Source: Clostridia bacterium
Lineage (GTDB): Bacteria > Bacillota_A > Clostridia > UMGS1810
Assembly (NCBI GenBank): GCA_017437345.1
Contig: JAFSBJ010000225.1
Location: 1 to 32,828 of the forward strand
Length of the DNA stretch: 32,828 nt
Reading direction: 5' to 3'
Shown: piece by piece, positions 17,178-26,557 of the stretch
Position numbering within the stretch: position 1 is the stretch's first letter
Layout of the letters: each line of letters begins with the position of its first letter
Translations under genes and position numbers: made by a program
The notes under the pieces: generated by a model
What the model saw: the letters and a program-made list of their open reading frames with translations, nothing else
Told to the model about the DNA's origin: nothing
The model's database searches: none

Positions 17178-19556
17178 ATGGAAAAGGAAATCTCAGTGGG
17201 AATGAGAGTTAAAGTTCCCTTTGGCAGAAGCAATCGCCTGAGTGAAGGCTATGTGTATTCACTCTGCAGTGAAAGCGAATATTCAAGCCTTAAGGATATA
17301 TCTGAGTTTATTGATAACTATTCCTATTTCGATAATGCAAAAGCAGAGCTTATAGCCTTTATGCGTCATAGATACTTTTGTTCATATATATCTGCCTTAA
17401 AGTGTTTCATCCCGGCAGGAGTCGGAGCAAAGTTTACCCGCTATTTTTTCTTTGATTTGTCAAAAGAAGAAGATGCCCAAAAGTTTTGCGCTCATTCTGT
17501 AACAGCAGATAAAATCATAAATTGCCTTAAAGCTTATGGCGCAATGAGTGAAGAAAGCATAAAAGCAGAGGTAAATAAAAGAAATGTAACATCTGTTTTA
17601 AATAAGCTCGTATCTGAAGGCATAATAGATGTTAGCACAAAAGAGACAGAAAATATCACAGATTCCGTCCGCACCTTTGTCGAACTTATTATCGACAGAG
17701 AAGAAGCGGGTATACTCTGTGATGCAATGGCATCAAAAGCAAAGGCAAGGGCCAGAGCACTTGAGGTTTTGTGTGACAACAGTATGATAGAGCTGTCCGA
17801 GCTTCTTATGTATGCATCCTGCTCAAAAACTGCAGTAGATGCCCTTGTGGAAAGAGGCATTGCAGCATATAGCAGGGTTGTGTGCAACGATTCCTCTTTT
17901 GATTCTCTTTCTGTGTCAGAAAACCCAAAAAAGGAGCTGACTCCCGAGCAGGAAAATGCAGTAAATAAAATAGGGGAATCCATTAAATCAGGGAAAAAAT
18001 CAACCCATCTTATTCATGGTGTAACCGGAAGCGGTAAAACAGAAGTTTATTTAAGACTCATAGAGCAGACAGTTTCTCAGGGTAGGGAAGCAATCTTCCT
18101 TGTTCCCGAAATTTCCCTTACCCCTCAGATGATTTCTCTTGTATATGGCAGATTCGGGGATAATGTGGCAGTTCTTCATTCAAAACTTACTCTCCGCCAG
18201 CGTTATAACGAATGGAAAAGAATAAAAAACGGTGATGTCAAAATTGTCATAGGTGCAAGAAGTGCAATTTTTGCACCCTTTTCCAATATCGGTCTTATAG
18301 TTGTTGATGAAGAACATGAAACAAGCTATAAATCCGAGATGTCTCCCCGCTATGATGCAGTTGAAATAGCCAGGTTTATTTCAAGGCAGAATTCGTCTGT
18401 CTTGGTGCTTGCCAGCGCAACTCCGTCAATAGAAAGCTATTATAAAGCAAAATCAGGGGCATTTGGTCTTATTGAAATGCCAACCAGAGCTAATAAATCT
18501 CAGCTTCCCACAGTTGAAATATGCGATATGAGAGCAGAAATGGAAAATGGCAATCTCTCCATTTTCAGTAGCTCACTAAAAAATGCAATAGAAAATAATC
18601 TAAAAAAGGGCGAGCAGACTATTCTCTTTCTAAACAGACGCGGTTTTTCAGGCTTTGTTTCATGCAGAAGCTGTGGTTATGTTCAGAAATGTCCAAATTG
18701 CAATGTTTCTTTAACCTACCATAAGTCAAATGGCAAAATGGTTTGTCATTATTGCGACTATAAAACCTCCGTTGCCAGAACTTGTCCCTCATGTTCAAGC
18801 CACCACATACGCTTTTTCGGTATAGGAACAGAAAAAATCGTAGACGAAATAAATAAACTCTTCCCAAAGGCTTCCGTCATCCGTATGGATGCTGACACAA
18901 CCTCCGGCAGAATGAGCCACGAAACCATCCTTAAATCCTTTGCTGAAGGTAAAGCCGATATCCTTGTGGGTACACAGATGATAACCAAGGGACTGGATTT
19001 TGAAAATGTAACTCTTGTTGGTATTGTTGCAGCCGATATGAGTCTTTCTGTGGATGATTTCCGTGCAGGTGAGCATACCTTCGACCTCATAACTCAGGTA
19101 GCCGGCAGAGCAGGGCGTTCCTCCAAAAAAGGCCATGCCATAATCCAGACTTATAATCCCGAAGATGAGGTAATAGTGCATAGTGCAAATCAGGATTATA
19201 TAAGTTTTTATCAAAACGAAATCGAAACCCGTATGCTTCTTATGTATCCGCCTTTTAGTGAATTTATAAATTTTGTTTTCAGCTCCAAAAATGAAAATGA
19301 TGCAAAACAGGAATCAGAAAGCTTTCATAAGCATCTTTTAAAAGAGCTTAATAAAATAAATTTTTCCGGCAGCTTCTTTAATCCATGTCAGGCTCCAATG
19401 CATAAGCTTGGTGGGAAATACAGATACCATTTTCTTTTAAAAACTCCCTATAAAAAAGATGTTTATGATGTGATAGATAGTGTATACAGAAAGCATCTTT
19501 CAAATAAAAAGGATGTAACAATATCCATAGATGTTAATCCAAACAGTATGTTTTAA
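17178..19556 (+). CDS. priA: Primosomal protein N' (replication restart helicase PriA), 5' end frameshifted
   Basis: PriA is the 3'-to-5' helicase that recognises stalled forks and reloads the replisome. The open frame from ATG 17178 gives 792 residues and lacks the first ~25 expected ones, which lie upstream in another frame (see 17102-17177). With them the length would be about 817. The remaining 3'BD segment starts EKEISVGMRVKVPFG. Walker A GVTGSGKT is at 281-288, DEEH follows, and eight cysteines form the two zinc sites (CRSCGYVQKCPNC and CHYCDY...CPSC). The helicase core continues to GRAGRSSKKG. All helicase motifs look intact, so the gene is either functional by slippage, late initiation or non-canonical initiation, or it carries a sequencing error or a real mutation. 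Confidence 0.9.
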   Translation: MEKEISVGMRVKVPFGRSNRLSEGYVYSLCSESEYSSLKDISEFIDNYSYFDNAKAELIAFMRHRYFCSYISALKCFIPAGVGAKFTRYFFFDLSKEEDAQKFCAHSVTADKIINCLKAYGAMSEESIKAEVNKRNVTSVLNKLVSEGIIDVSTKETENITDSVRTFVELIIDREEAGILCDAMASKAKARARALEVLCDNSMIELSELLMYASCSKTAVDALVERGIAAYSRVVCNDSSFDSLSVSENPKKELTPEQENAVNKIGESIKSGKKSTHLIHGVTGSGKTEVYLRLIEQTVSQGREAIFLVPEISLTPQMISLVYGRFGDNVAVLHSKLTLRQRYNEWKRIKNGDVKIVIGARSAIFAPFSNIGLIVVDEEHETSYKSEMSPRYDAVEIARFISRQNSSVLVLASATPSIESYYKAKSGAFGLIEMPTRANKSQLPTVEICDMRAEMENGNLSIFSSSLKNAIENNLKKGEQTILFLNRRGFSGFVSCRSCGYVQKCPNCNVSLTYHKSNGKMVCHYCDYKTSVARTCPSCSSHHIRFFGIGTEKIVDEINKLFPKASVIRMDADTTSGRMSHETILKSFAEGKADILVGTQMITKGLDFENVTLVGIVAADMSLSVDDFRAGEHTFDLITQVAGRAGRSSKKGHAIIQTYNPEDEVIVHSANQDYISFYQNEIETRMLLMYPPFSEFINFVFSSKNENDAKQESESFHKHLLKELNKINFSGSFFNPCQAPMHKLGGKYRYHFLLKTPYKKDVYDVIDSVYRKHLSNKKDVTISIDVNPNSMF

Positions 19557-19574
19557 AATCGGAGGTAACTAGTT

Positions 19575-20030
19575 ATGGCACTCAGAAATATAAGAAAACT
19601 CGGCGATGATATTTTAAGAAAAAAATGCCGCCCTGTTGAAGAAATAGACGATAGAATCAAAACTTTGTTAGACGATATGGCAGACACAATGTATGATGCA
19701 AATGGTGTAGGCCTTGCTGCACCGCAAATCGGCATCTTAAAAAGAATTGCGGTTATAGATGTTGGCGATGGTCTTATAGAGCTTATAAACCCTGAAATAA
19801 TATCCATGTCGGGAAGCGAAATAGCAGATGAAGGTTGTCTTAGTGTTCCCGGAAAGTATGGCAAGGTCGATAGACCCACCCGCGTAACAGTCCACGCAAC
19901 CGACAGAGACGGAACCGAATATGAAATAACCGGCGAAGGTCTTCTTGCAAGAGCTCTTTGCCATGAAATAGACCACCTTGACGGAACAGTTTTTGTAGAT
20001 AAGGTTATTGAATACACAGAGGTTGATTAA
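19575..20030 (+). CDS. def: Peptide deformylase
   Basis: Def removes the formyl group from nascent proteins. It has 151 residues. All three metal-site motifs are intact: GVGLAAPQ (44-51), EGCLS (86-90, metal ligand C88) and HEIDH (130-134). GGAGGT precedes the ATG. Together with the following fmt it forms the usual formylation/deformylation pair, one base apart. Confidence 0.97.
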   Translation: MALRNIRKLGDDILRKKCRPVEEIDDRIKTLLDDMADTMYDANGVGLAAPQIGILKRIAVIDVGDGLIELINPEIISMSGSEIADEGCLSVPGKYGKVDRPTRVTVHATDRDGTEYEITGEGLLARALCHEIDHLDGTVFVDKVIEYTEVD

Positions 20031-20031
20031 A

Positions 20032-20967
20032 ATGAAAATAATGTTTATGGGCACTCCCGATTTTGCTGTGATGTGCCTTGAATCTTTAATAAATGCAGGG
20101 CATGATGTTGTCTCTGTTATCACAACACCCGATAAACCCCGTGGCAGAGGACATAAAATGTGCCCAACACCGGTTGGTATCTTTGCTGAAGAAAAAAACA
20201 TAGAGGTTTTCAAACCCCTTAACTTAAAAAAAGAAAATTTTGAAGAAATTCTTGAAAAATATAATCCCCAATTGATAGTTGTTGTTGCCTATGGCAAAAT
20301 CCTTCCGCCCTATGTTCTGGAATATCCAAAGTATGGCTGTATAAATGTCCACGCATCTCTTCTTCCAAAATACAGAGGTGCAGCCCCCATCCAGAGAGCG
20401 ATAATAGATGGTGAAAAAATAACAGGGGTCACAACAATGTATATGTCAGAGGGCCTCGACACAGGCGATATGCTTTTAAAATCAGAGGTTGAAATCACAG
20501 CTGACGATAATTTTGAAACTCTCCACGATAAGCTTGCCGAAAAAGGCGCAGAGCTTATTGTCGAAACGATTAAAGCATTGGAAAAGGGAGAACTGACTCC
20601 CGAAAAGCAGGATGATTCTCTTTCCAATTATGCCAAAATGATAACGAAAGAAACTGCCCTCATAGATTGGAGCAAAAATGCAAATGATATTCATAATCAG
20701 GTAAGAGGTTTATTTCCTGTTCCCAAAGCATTCACATTCTATGCTGGCAAACAGCTTAAAATATGTCGCAGCCAAGTTTCTGAGAAACAAACAAAAGAAG
20801 CACCCGGCTTAATAATCTCCAGGGATACTTCATCCTTCAGCGTGGCTTGTGGTGACGGAAGCGTTCTCGATGTTTTAACCATTCAGGCAGAAGGCAAAAA
20901 GCTTATAGATGTTTGCGACTATTTAAGAGGTAATTCAATAGATGCTGGTATAATTTTAGGAGGCTAA
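20032..20967 (+). CDS. fmt: Methionyl-tRNA formyltransferase
   Basis: Fmt formylates initiator Met-tRNA using 10-formyl-THF, the product of the Fhs encoded upstream. From ATG 20032 it has 311 residues. An in-frame start 24 bases earlier is rejected because it lies inside def. The catalytic N105, H107 and D143 are present (NVHASLLPKYRGAAP and EGLDTGDM). The C-terminal tRNA-binding domain follows from about residue 205. It is one base downstream of def, with AGAGG inside the def end. Confidence 0.97.
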   Translation: MKIMFMGTPDFAVMCLESLINAGHDVVSVITTPDKPRGRGHKMCPTPVGIFAEEKNIEVFKPLNLKKENFEEILEKYNPQLIVVVAYGKILPPYVLEYPKYGCINVHASLLPKYRGAAPIQRAIIDGEKITGVTTMYMSEGLDTGDMLLKSEVEITADDNFETLHDKLAEKGAELIVETIKALEKGELTPEKQDDSLSNYAKMITKETALIDWSKNANDIHNQVRGLFPVPKAFTFYAGKQLKICRSQVSEKQTKEAPGLIISRDTSSFSVACGDGSVLDVLTIQAEGKKLIDVCDYLRGNSIDAGIILGG

Positions 20968-20969
20968 TT

Positions 20970-21662
20970 ATGTATTGGTATGGTTTTGACTACTATTATC
21001 TTGTATTAATTGTTCCTGCAATAATAATTTCTTTCATTGCTCAGATAAAAGTTAATTCAACATTTTCAAAATTTAGTCGTGTTGCAAATATGCGTGGTAT
21101 GACAGGTGCCGAGGTTGCCCGAAGAATTCTCGATATGAATGGTCTTTCTTCTGTGGTTATAGAGCATGTAAAAGGCAATCTTACCGACCACTATGATCCA
21201 CGCTTAAGAGTTTTGAGACTATCCGATTCAGTTTTTTCATCCCGCTCCGTTGCAGCTCTTGGTGTTGCTGCTCATGAATGTGGTCATGCAATTCAGCATG
21301 CAAAAGGCTATTCACCTCTTAAAATAAGAAATTCAATTTTCCCTGTTGTCAACATTTCGTCAAACCTTGCAGTTCCCATTATTTTGCTTGGTTTTCTCTT
21401 CAACACATCATTTCTTATTGATGCCGGAATAATTCTCTTTTCTGCTGTGGTGGCTTTTCAGCTTGTAACCCTGCCTGTTGAATTCAATGCAAGCAGTCGT
21501 GCTCTTGCAATTCTTGAAGACAGCTATTTTCTTGAAGGCACAGAAGTAAAATCTGCCCGAAAGGTTTTATCTGCAGCAGCACTAACCTATGTTGCATCAG
21601 CTCTTGTATCTGTTATGCAGCTTTTAAGACTTATAATTCTTTCAAACAACAGGAGAGACTAA
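20970..21662 (+). CDS. YugP-like membrane zinc metallopeptidase
   Basis: The protein has 230 residues. An N-terminal membrane segment at about 8-26 and two further ones at about 122-145 and 148-170 flank the zinc motif HECGH (H102, E103, H106). This pattern matches the neutral zinc metallopeptidase family 2 (PF04298, B. subtilis YugP). It is predicted to be membrane-bound. Substrates are not known. In B. subtilis fmt is followed directly by rsmB, so this gene is an insertion relative to that order, though found in the same place in some Clostridia. GGAGG lies 7 bases before the ATG. Confidence 0.88.
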   Translation: MYWYGFDYYYLVLIVPAIIISFIAQIKVNSTFSKFSRVANMRGMTGAEVARRILDMNGLSSVVIEHVKGNLTDHYDPRLRVLRLSDSVFSSRSVAALGVAAHECGHAIQHAKGYSPLKIRNSIFPVVNISSNLAVPIILLGFLFNTSFLIDAGIILFSAVVAFQLVTLPVEFNASSRALAILEDSYFLEGTEVKSARKVLSAAALTYVASALVSVMQLLRLIILSNNRRD

Positions 21663-22994
21663 ATGGCAATAAACTTAAGAAAAACTGCTGCAAATATGCT
21701 CCTTAATATTGAAAAAAACGGAGCATACATAAACATCCAAATGAATAAACTTCGCAAAGAAGCTCTTTGCAGCGAAAAGGATGTCCGTCTGATAGGCGAA
21801 ATTGTAAACGGAGTGATAAAGAGAAAAATAACTCTTGACCACATTATCTCCCTTCATTCATCCACCAAGCTCAAAAAAATTGCACCCTATGTTTTAAATG
21901 TTTTAAGAGTAGGAGTATATCAGCTCATATTTATGGATAAAATTCCGCCAAACGCCGCTGTTGATGAATGTGTAAAGGTAATTAAAAAATCATCGGTTTC
22001 CCGTCTTTCAGGATATGTTAACGCAGTCCTCAGAGCTATATCAAAAGAAGATTACACAAATCTTCCGGAAAATACAGCAGATGATATCAGCATAAAATAT
22101 TCATATCCTCTCTGGCTTGTAAAAAGATGGGAAAATGAATTTGGCTTTGAGTTTACAAAGGAGCTTTTAAAAAGTCTTAGTAAAAAATCTCCGCTGTATA
22201 TCCGCTGTAATACCCTTGTAAATTCTGTGGAAGAATTCAAAAATAAGCTTGATTTAGCTGGGGTAGACTATGCCCAGGTAAGACTTGATGATTTCAAAGA
22301 CTATAACTATTCCTTCAGACTGGATAGTATAAAGGATATATCCCTTGTTCCCGGTTTTAATGAGGGTTCATTCTATGTTCAGGATCCTGCCTCATCGTTG
22401 GCGTCATATCTTCTTGAACCTAAAAAAGATAGCTTTATAATAGACCTTTGTGCAGCACCCGGCGGAAAATCACTCTTCCTTGCTGATTTAATATCCAATA
22501 ATGTAAAGATTATATCCTGCGATATCTTCGAGCATAAGCTGAAGCTTATTTCTGAAAATGCATTAAAATACGGAGCAACATCTGTTAAGCCAACCCTTAA
22601 TGATGCAACCATATTAAATCATAAATGGGTAAATAAAGCAGACTATGTTCTTTGTGATGTGCCATGCTCCGGCTTTGGCATAATCCGAAAAAAACCCGAC
22701 ATCAAGTATGCAAGAAAAGAAGAAGATATAAAAGCGCTTTCATCTCTTAGCCTTGCCATCCTTGAAAACGGAGCAAAATATCTTAAAAACGAAGGTGTTC
22801 TTGTTTTCTCAACCTGCACTATCGAAAAAGAAGAAAACGAGGATGTCATAAATAAATTTCTTGAAAACCATAAAGAGTTTTCTCCATATCCCTTTGGTGA
22901 TAACGATAAATATTTAGATGGTTTCTATACATCCTACCCAAGCATTACCGATACCGACGGATTCTTTATCTGCAGATTAAAAAAGAAAGCATAA
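21663..22994 (+). CDS. rsmB: 16S rRNA m5C967 methyltransferase RsmB
   Basis: RsmB uses SAM to methylate C967 of 16S rRNA. It has 443 residues. Residues 1 to about 130 form a NusB-like RNA-binding domain. The methyltransferase domain has APGGKS (265-270) for SAM, PCSG (334-337) and the catalytic cysteine C385 in FSTCTIEKEENE. It begins on the base after the previous stop, with AGGAGA inside the end of the metallopeptidase gene. Confidence 0.96.
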   Translation: MAINLRKTAANMLLNIEKNGAYINIQMNKLRKEALCSEKDVRLIGEIVNGVIKRKITLDHIISLHSSTKLKKIAPYVLNVLRVGVYQLIFMDKIPPNAAVDECVKVIKKSSVSRLSGYVNAVLRAISKEDYTNLPENTADDISIKYSYPLWLVKRWENEFGFEFTKELLKSLSKKSPLYIRCNTLVNSVEEFKNKLDLAGVDYAQVRLDDFKDYNYSFRLDSIKDISLVPGFNEGSFYVQDPASSLASYLLEPKKDSFIIDLCAAPGGKSLFLADLISNNVKIISCDIFEHKLKLISENALKYGATSVKPTLNDATILNHKWVNKADYVLCDVPCSGFGIIRKKPDIKYARKEEDIKALSSLSLAILENGAKYLKNEGVLVFSTCTIEKEENEDVINKFLENHKEFSPYPFGDNDKYLDGFYTSYPSITDTDGFFICRLKKKA

Positions 22995-23037
22995 TGCGTG
23001 CTTGATTTTTTAGAAAAATATTGTATTTTTATTTATT

Positions 23038-23056
23038 AAAAGGTGTGAAAAATTTG
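23038..23056 (+). promoter_or_regulatory. Ribosome binding site that selects a TTG start for rlmN
   Basis: AAAGGTG ends 8 bases before TTG at 23054. The upstream in-frame GTG at 23045 lies on the Shine-Dalgarno sequence itself and cannot use it. Confidence 0.7.
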
Positions 23057-24082
23057 ACAAGCTTAAGAGATTTAACATTTGAACAACTTGAAAATTTAAT
23101 AGTATCTCTTGATGAAAAAAAGTTTCGTGCCGCTCAGATTTTTTCGTGGCTTCATAAGGGTGTTCGCTCATTTGATGAAATGACAAATGTTTCAAAATTC
23201 TTAAGAGATAAGCTTTCTGAAAATTACTATGTTTCATCTCCTGAGATTGTAAAAAAACTTGAATCCCGCCTTGATAAAACCAAAAAGTATCTTTTTAAGC
23301 TTCAAGACGGAAATATGGTTGAAAGTGTTGTTATGTATTATAAGCATGGCATAACCATCTGCGTTTCATCTCAGGTTGGCTGTGCAATGGGATGTAAATT
23401 CTGTGCTTCAACCATAGGGGGTCTTGTAAGAAGCCTTACCCCCGGCGAAATTCTTGATCAGATTATCTTTGCTCAGCTTGATATCGGTGAGCGAATATCA
23501 AATATAGTTATGATGGGAATAGGGGAGCCACTTGCCAATTTTGATAATGTATGTAAGTTTTTAAATATTGTAAATGATGAGCATGGATTGAATATCGGCT
23601 ATCGCCACATTTCCCTTTCAACCTGCGGTATCGTTCCGAAAATCAAAGAACTTGCCAAACTCGATATTCCCATAACTCTTTCAATTTCTCTTCACGCCTG
23701 CGACGATGAGGTAAGAAGCTCAATAATGCCGGTAAACAATACCTACAATATTTCTCAGCTTCTTGATGCATGCAGAGACTATCAGAAAACAACAGGCAGA
23801 AGAATAAGCTTTGAATATGCCATAATAAAAGGCGTCAATGATACCGACTCCCACGCCCTGAAGCTTGCAAAGCTTTTAAAAGGGCTTTTGTGTCATATAA
23901 ATATTATCCCTGTAAATAAAGTGGAAGAAAATTCCTTTGAAAAACCTGACACAGCAAGAATTCAGTCGTTTATAAAAACCATAGAAAAAAACGGTATAAC
24001 AGCCACAGTGCGCCGCAAACTCGGAAGCGATATAAACGCCTCCTGCGGTCAACTCAGAAAGAATAACCTAGAAAGGATGTGA
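23054..24082 (+). CDS. rlmN: 23S rRNA/tRNA adenine-C2 methyltransferase RlmN
   Basis: RlmN is a radical SAM enzyme that methylates C2 of A2503 in 23S rRNA and A37 of some tRNAs. It has 342 residues from TTG 23054. The [4Fe-4S] cysteines are C110, C114 and C117 (CAMGCKFC), and the second-half catalytic C331 is in SCGQLR. A Cfr resistance methyltransferase would share these motifs, but the operon position between rsmB and stp and the N-terminal TSLRDLTFEQLENLI are those of housekeeping RlmN. Confidence 0.96.
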   Translation: MTSLRDLTFEQLENLIVSLDEKKFRAAQIFSWLHKGVRSFDEMTNVSKFLRDKLSENYYVSSPEIVKKLESRLDKTKKYLFKLQDGNMVESVVMYYKHGITICVSSQVGCAMGCKFCASTIGGLVRSLTPGEILDQIIFAQLDIGERISNIVMMGIGEPLANFDNVCKFLNIVNDEHGLNIGYRHISLSTCGIVPKIKELAKLDIPITLSISLHACDDEVRSSIMPVNNTYNISQLLDACRDYQKTTGRRISFEYAIIKGVNDTDSHALKLAKLLKGLLCHINIIPVNKVEENSFEKPDTARIQSFIKTIEKNGITATVRRKLGSDINASCGQLRKNNLERM

Positions 24083-24086
24083 TAAC

Positions 24087-24842
24087 ATGAGCTATCATGG
24101 CTTTACAGATGCAGGCAACATCAGAGAAAACAACGAAGATTCATTTTTTATTAGAGAATTCAATAAGAACTTTATAGCTGCAGTTGTCGCAGACGGAATG
24201 GGTGGCCATAAGGGAGGCCAGGAGGCAAGCTCTTTTGCCGGTACTCTTGCTATTAGTGCCATTGAAGAAAATCTTAATTCCTTTATAAAATATTCAGATA
24301 AGCAAAAACAAAATTTTCTTAAGAATACTATTGTTAAAATTAATAAAGAGGTTTATAAAAAATCAAAAGATGACCCATCTCTTTCCGGAATGGGTACCAC
24401 TCTTGTTGTGTGTATAATATATAATAATACATATTATGTTGCCAATGTTGGTGATAGTAGATTGTATATCATTTCCGATGAAATAACTCAGATAACAAAG
24501 GACCATTCCTTTGTGAATGAGCTTGTTGATATGGGTGCTATAACTATGGAACAGGCAAAAAACCACCCAAATAAAAATGTTATAACCAGAGCCATCGGAA
24601 CCGAACCAAGTATTGAAGCTGATGTATACACAGGCGAAATAACTCCTTTCGATACATTCCTTATCTGTACCGACGGTCTTAGCAATATGGTAGATGATAA
24701 AACAATTGAAAATACTGTTAAGGAATCCAGTGAGCCAAAAATAATAACTGAGAGGCTTGTTAATCTTGCAAAAGAAAATGGAGGCACAGATAACATTACA
24801 GCAGTAATAATCAAAACCACGGATGGAGGTGACAATCTGTAA
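24087..24842 (+). CDS. stp: PP2C-family serine/threonine phosphatase
   Basis: This 251-residue metal-dependent phosphatase reverses PrkC phosphorylation. The motifs are in order: NEDSF (16-20), VADGMGGHKGG (with D36), GMGTTLV, NVGDSRLY, CTDGLSNM and GGTDNIT, carrying the aspartates that bind the metal centre. It has no membrane segment. Its stop shares one base with the kinase start, a tight pairing conserved across Firmicutes (prpC-prkC). AAAGGATGTG precedes the ATG. Confidence 0.96.
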   Translation: MSYHGFTDAGNIRENNEDSFFIREFNKNFIAAVVADGMGGHKGGQEASSFAGTLAISAIEENLNSFIKYSDKQKQNFLKNTIVKINKEVYKKSKDDPSLSGMGTTLVVCIIYNNTYYVANVGDSRLYIISDEITQITKDHSFVNELVDMGAITMEQAKNHPNKNVITRAIGTEPSIEADVYTGEITPFDTFLICTDGLSNMVDDKTIENTVKESSEPKIITERLVNLAKENGGTDNITAVIIKTTDGGDNL

Positions 24843-26557
24843 TGATAGGAAAAGTTTTAGGCGGAAGGTATGAACTCCTTGAAGAGATAGGCAAGGGCGG
24901 TATGGCTTATGTCTATAAGGCAAGGTGTGTTCTTTTAAATAGAATAGTTGCAGTAAAAATATTAAGAAATGACCTTGGCGGCGACGATGAGTTTCTCAAT
25001 CGTTTCAATGCCGAAGCCCAGGCGGCAGCAAGCCTTTCTCAGTCAAATATAGTATCAATATTTGATGTGGGCGAAGATAATGGCTACCACTATATCATTA
25101 TGGAATATGTTGCCGGAAAAACCCTTAAAGAGTATATAACTGAAAAAGGTAAGCTCGATTTCCGCGAGGCACTTTCCATAGCATCCCAGATTTGTGACGC
25201 CCTGACAGCCGCCCACGCCAAAAACATTGTCCATAGAGATATCAAACCTCACAATATCCTCATAACCGATGATGGAAAAATAAAGGTTACCGATTTTGGT
25301 ATAGCTCGCTTTGGCACAGGAAACACCCTGTCAACCAACAAAGATATTCTTGGCTCTGTTCACTATATTTCCCCCGAGCAGGCAAAGGGAGCTTCTGTGG
25401 ACAACAGAAGCGATATCTATTCTCTGGGTGTTGCAATGTATGAAATGCTCAGCGGAAAGCTTCCCTTTGAAGCTGATAATCCTGTTTCAATTGCGATGAT
25501 GCAGATTGAAGAAGATCCGGAAGAAATCGTAGAAACTGTTCCCGATATGCCTGTATCTTGTCAGCACATAACATTTAAGGCTATGTGTAAGGATGCTGAT
25601 TTCCGATATCAGACAGCATCCGATATGAAAAAAGATATAAGAAAGATTCTATCCGACCCCGATGTTATCATAGATAAACGATTTCTATATGACGACACAG
25701 GTTCCGAGCAAATATCCAAAAAACCTAAAAAAGAAAATGCACCATTAAAACCATGGAAGAAGCTTGTTTCAATATCTCTTGCGGCTTTAACCTCGCTTGT
25801 TGTGGTAACCGTGGGCTACCTTGCATTCAATTATGAAGCCTTTGAAGCAGTTTCTCAGTTTCTATCCATAGGCACAGACCATGTTGATGTTCCTTCCTTC
25901 AGAGGTCAGGACTATGAAGAAGTTAAAAGAATTTGCAATGAAATGGGGCTTAAGCTGAATATAGAAGATGAAATAGAAGACGATTCCCGTCCTCCGCGTA
26001 CAGTTGTATCCCAGATGCCCGAAGAAGGTGAAAGGGTTAGCGTTGGCGATGCGGTAAATGTTGTCATCACAAAGGATAATCAGCTTATAGATGTTGAAAA
26101 TTATGTTGGCAAAAGCTATGAAGAAATAGAAACTAAATTAAGAGAATTTGGTCTTGAAGTAAATGTTATTTTTGAAGACAGTCAGCGTCCTAAAAATGAT
26201 ATAATAAGGCAGTCTCCCGAATCCGGCAGAAAAGTTAAAAAAGACGGAGAAATCACACTCTATGTAAGCGGTGGAGTGGATATAACAAATGGTTTTATAT
26301 CAGTTCCCACCCTTACCGGAAAATATTATTCCGAAGCAAAAGCTCTCCTTGAATCCGTATCTCTCACAGTAGGCACAATAAGCGGCACCCTTCACCCCGA
26401 GGATGAAGATAAGGTCGTAGGTCAGGCGATTCCTGCGGGAAGTATGGTTCGCAAGGATTGTCCTGTGTCACTTACTCTTGAAAAGAAAGAACCCCCAAAA
26501 GATAATGAAACAATGGAGCAGGGCGGTAATTCAAATAGTGAGGCAAATGGCAGATGA
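24842..26557 (+). CDS. prkC: PASTA-domain serine/threonine protein kinase PrkC/Stk1
   Basis: This membrane kinase senses muropeptides or lipid II and controls cell-wall synthesis and dormancy exit in Firmicutes. It has 571 residues. The kinase domain spans about 8-270, with a glycine loop IGKGGMAYVY, lysine K39, catalytic HRD (131-133) and DFG (151-153). TNKDILGSVHYISPEQ is the activation loop. A single membrane helix lies at about 308-329. Three PASTA repeats follow, at about 347-414, 415-484 and 486-551, outside the cell. The tail is Asn/Gln/Ser-rich. It overlaps rsgA by four bases. Confidence 0.96.
   Translation: MIGKVLGGRYELLEEIGKGGMAYVYKARCVLLNRIVAVKILRNDLGGDDEFLNRFNAEAQAAASLSQSNIVSIFDVGEDNGYHYIIMEYVAGKTLKEYITEKGKLDFREALSIASQICDALTAAHAKNIVHRDIKPHNILITDDGKIKVTDFGIARFGTGNTLSTNKDILGSVHYISPEQAKGASVDNRSDIYSLGVAMYEMLSGKLPFEADNPVSIAMMQIEEDPEEIVETVPDMPVSCQHITFKAMCKDADFRYQTASDMKKDIRKILSDPDVIIDKRFLYDDTGSEQISKKPKKENAPLKPWKKLVSISLAALTSLVVVTVGYLAFNYEAFEAVSQFLSIGTDHVDVPSFRGQDYEEVKRICNEMGLKLNIEDEIEDDSRPPRTVVSQMPEEGERVSVGDAVNVVITKDNQLIDVENYVGKSYEEIETKLREFGLEVNVIFEDSQRPKNDIIRQSPESGRKVKKDGEITLYVSGGVDITNGFISVPTLTGKYYSEAKALLESVSLTVGTISGTLHPEDEDKVVGQAIPAGSMVRKDCPVSLTLEKKEPPKDNETMEQGGNSNSEANGR

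Noticed and set aside
23054..24082. Cfr-type antibiotic resistance methyltransferase instead of RlmN
   Set aside because: The N-terminal region, length and the conserved operon position between rsmB and stp fit housekeeping RlmN. No mobile-element signature is nearby.
24363..24923. Minus-strand open frame of 186 codons across the stp-prkC junction
   Set aside because: It lies opposite two conserved, motif-bearing genes, so it is a shadow frame from codon bias.
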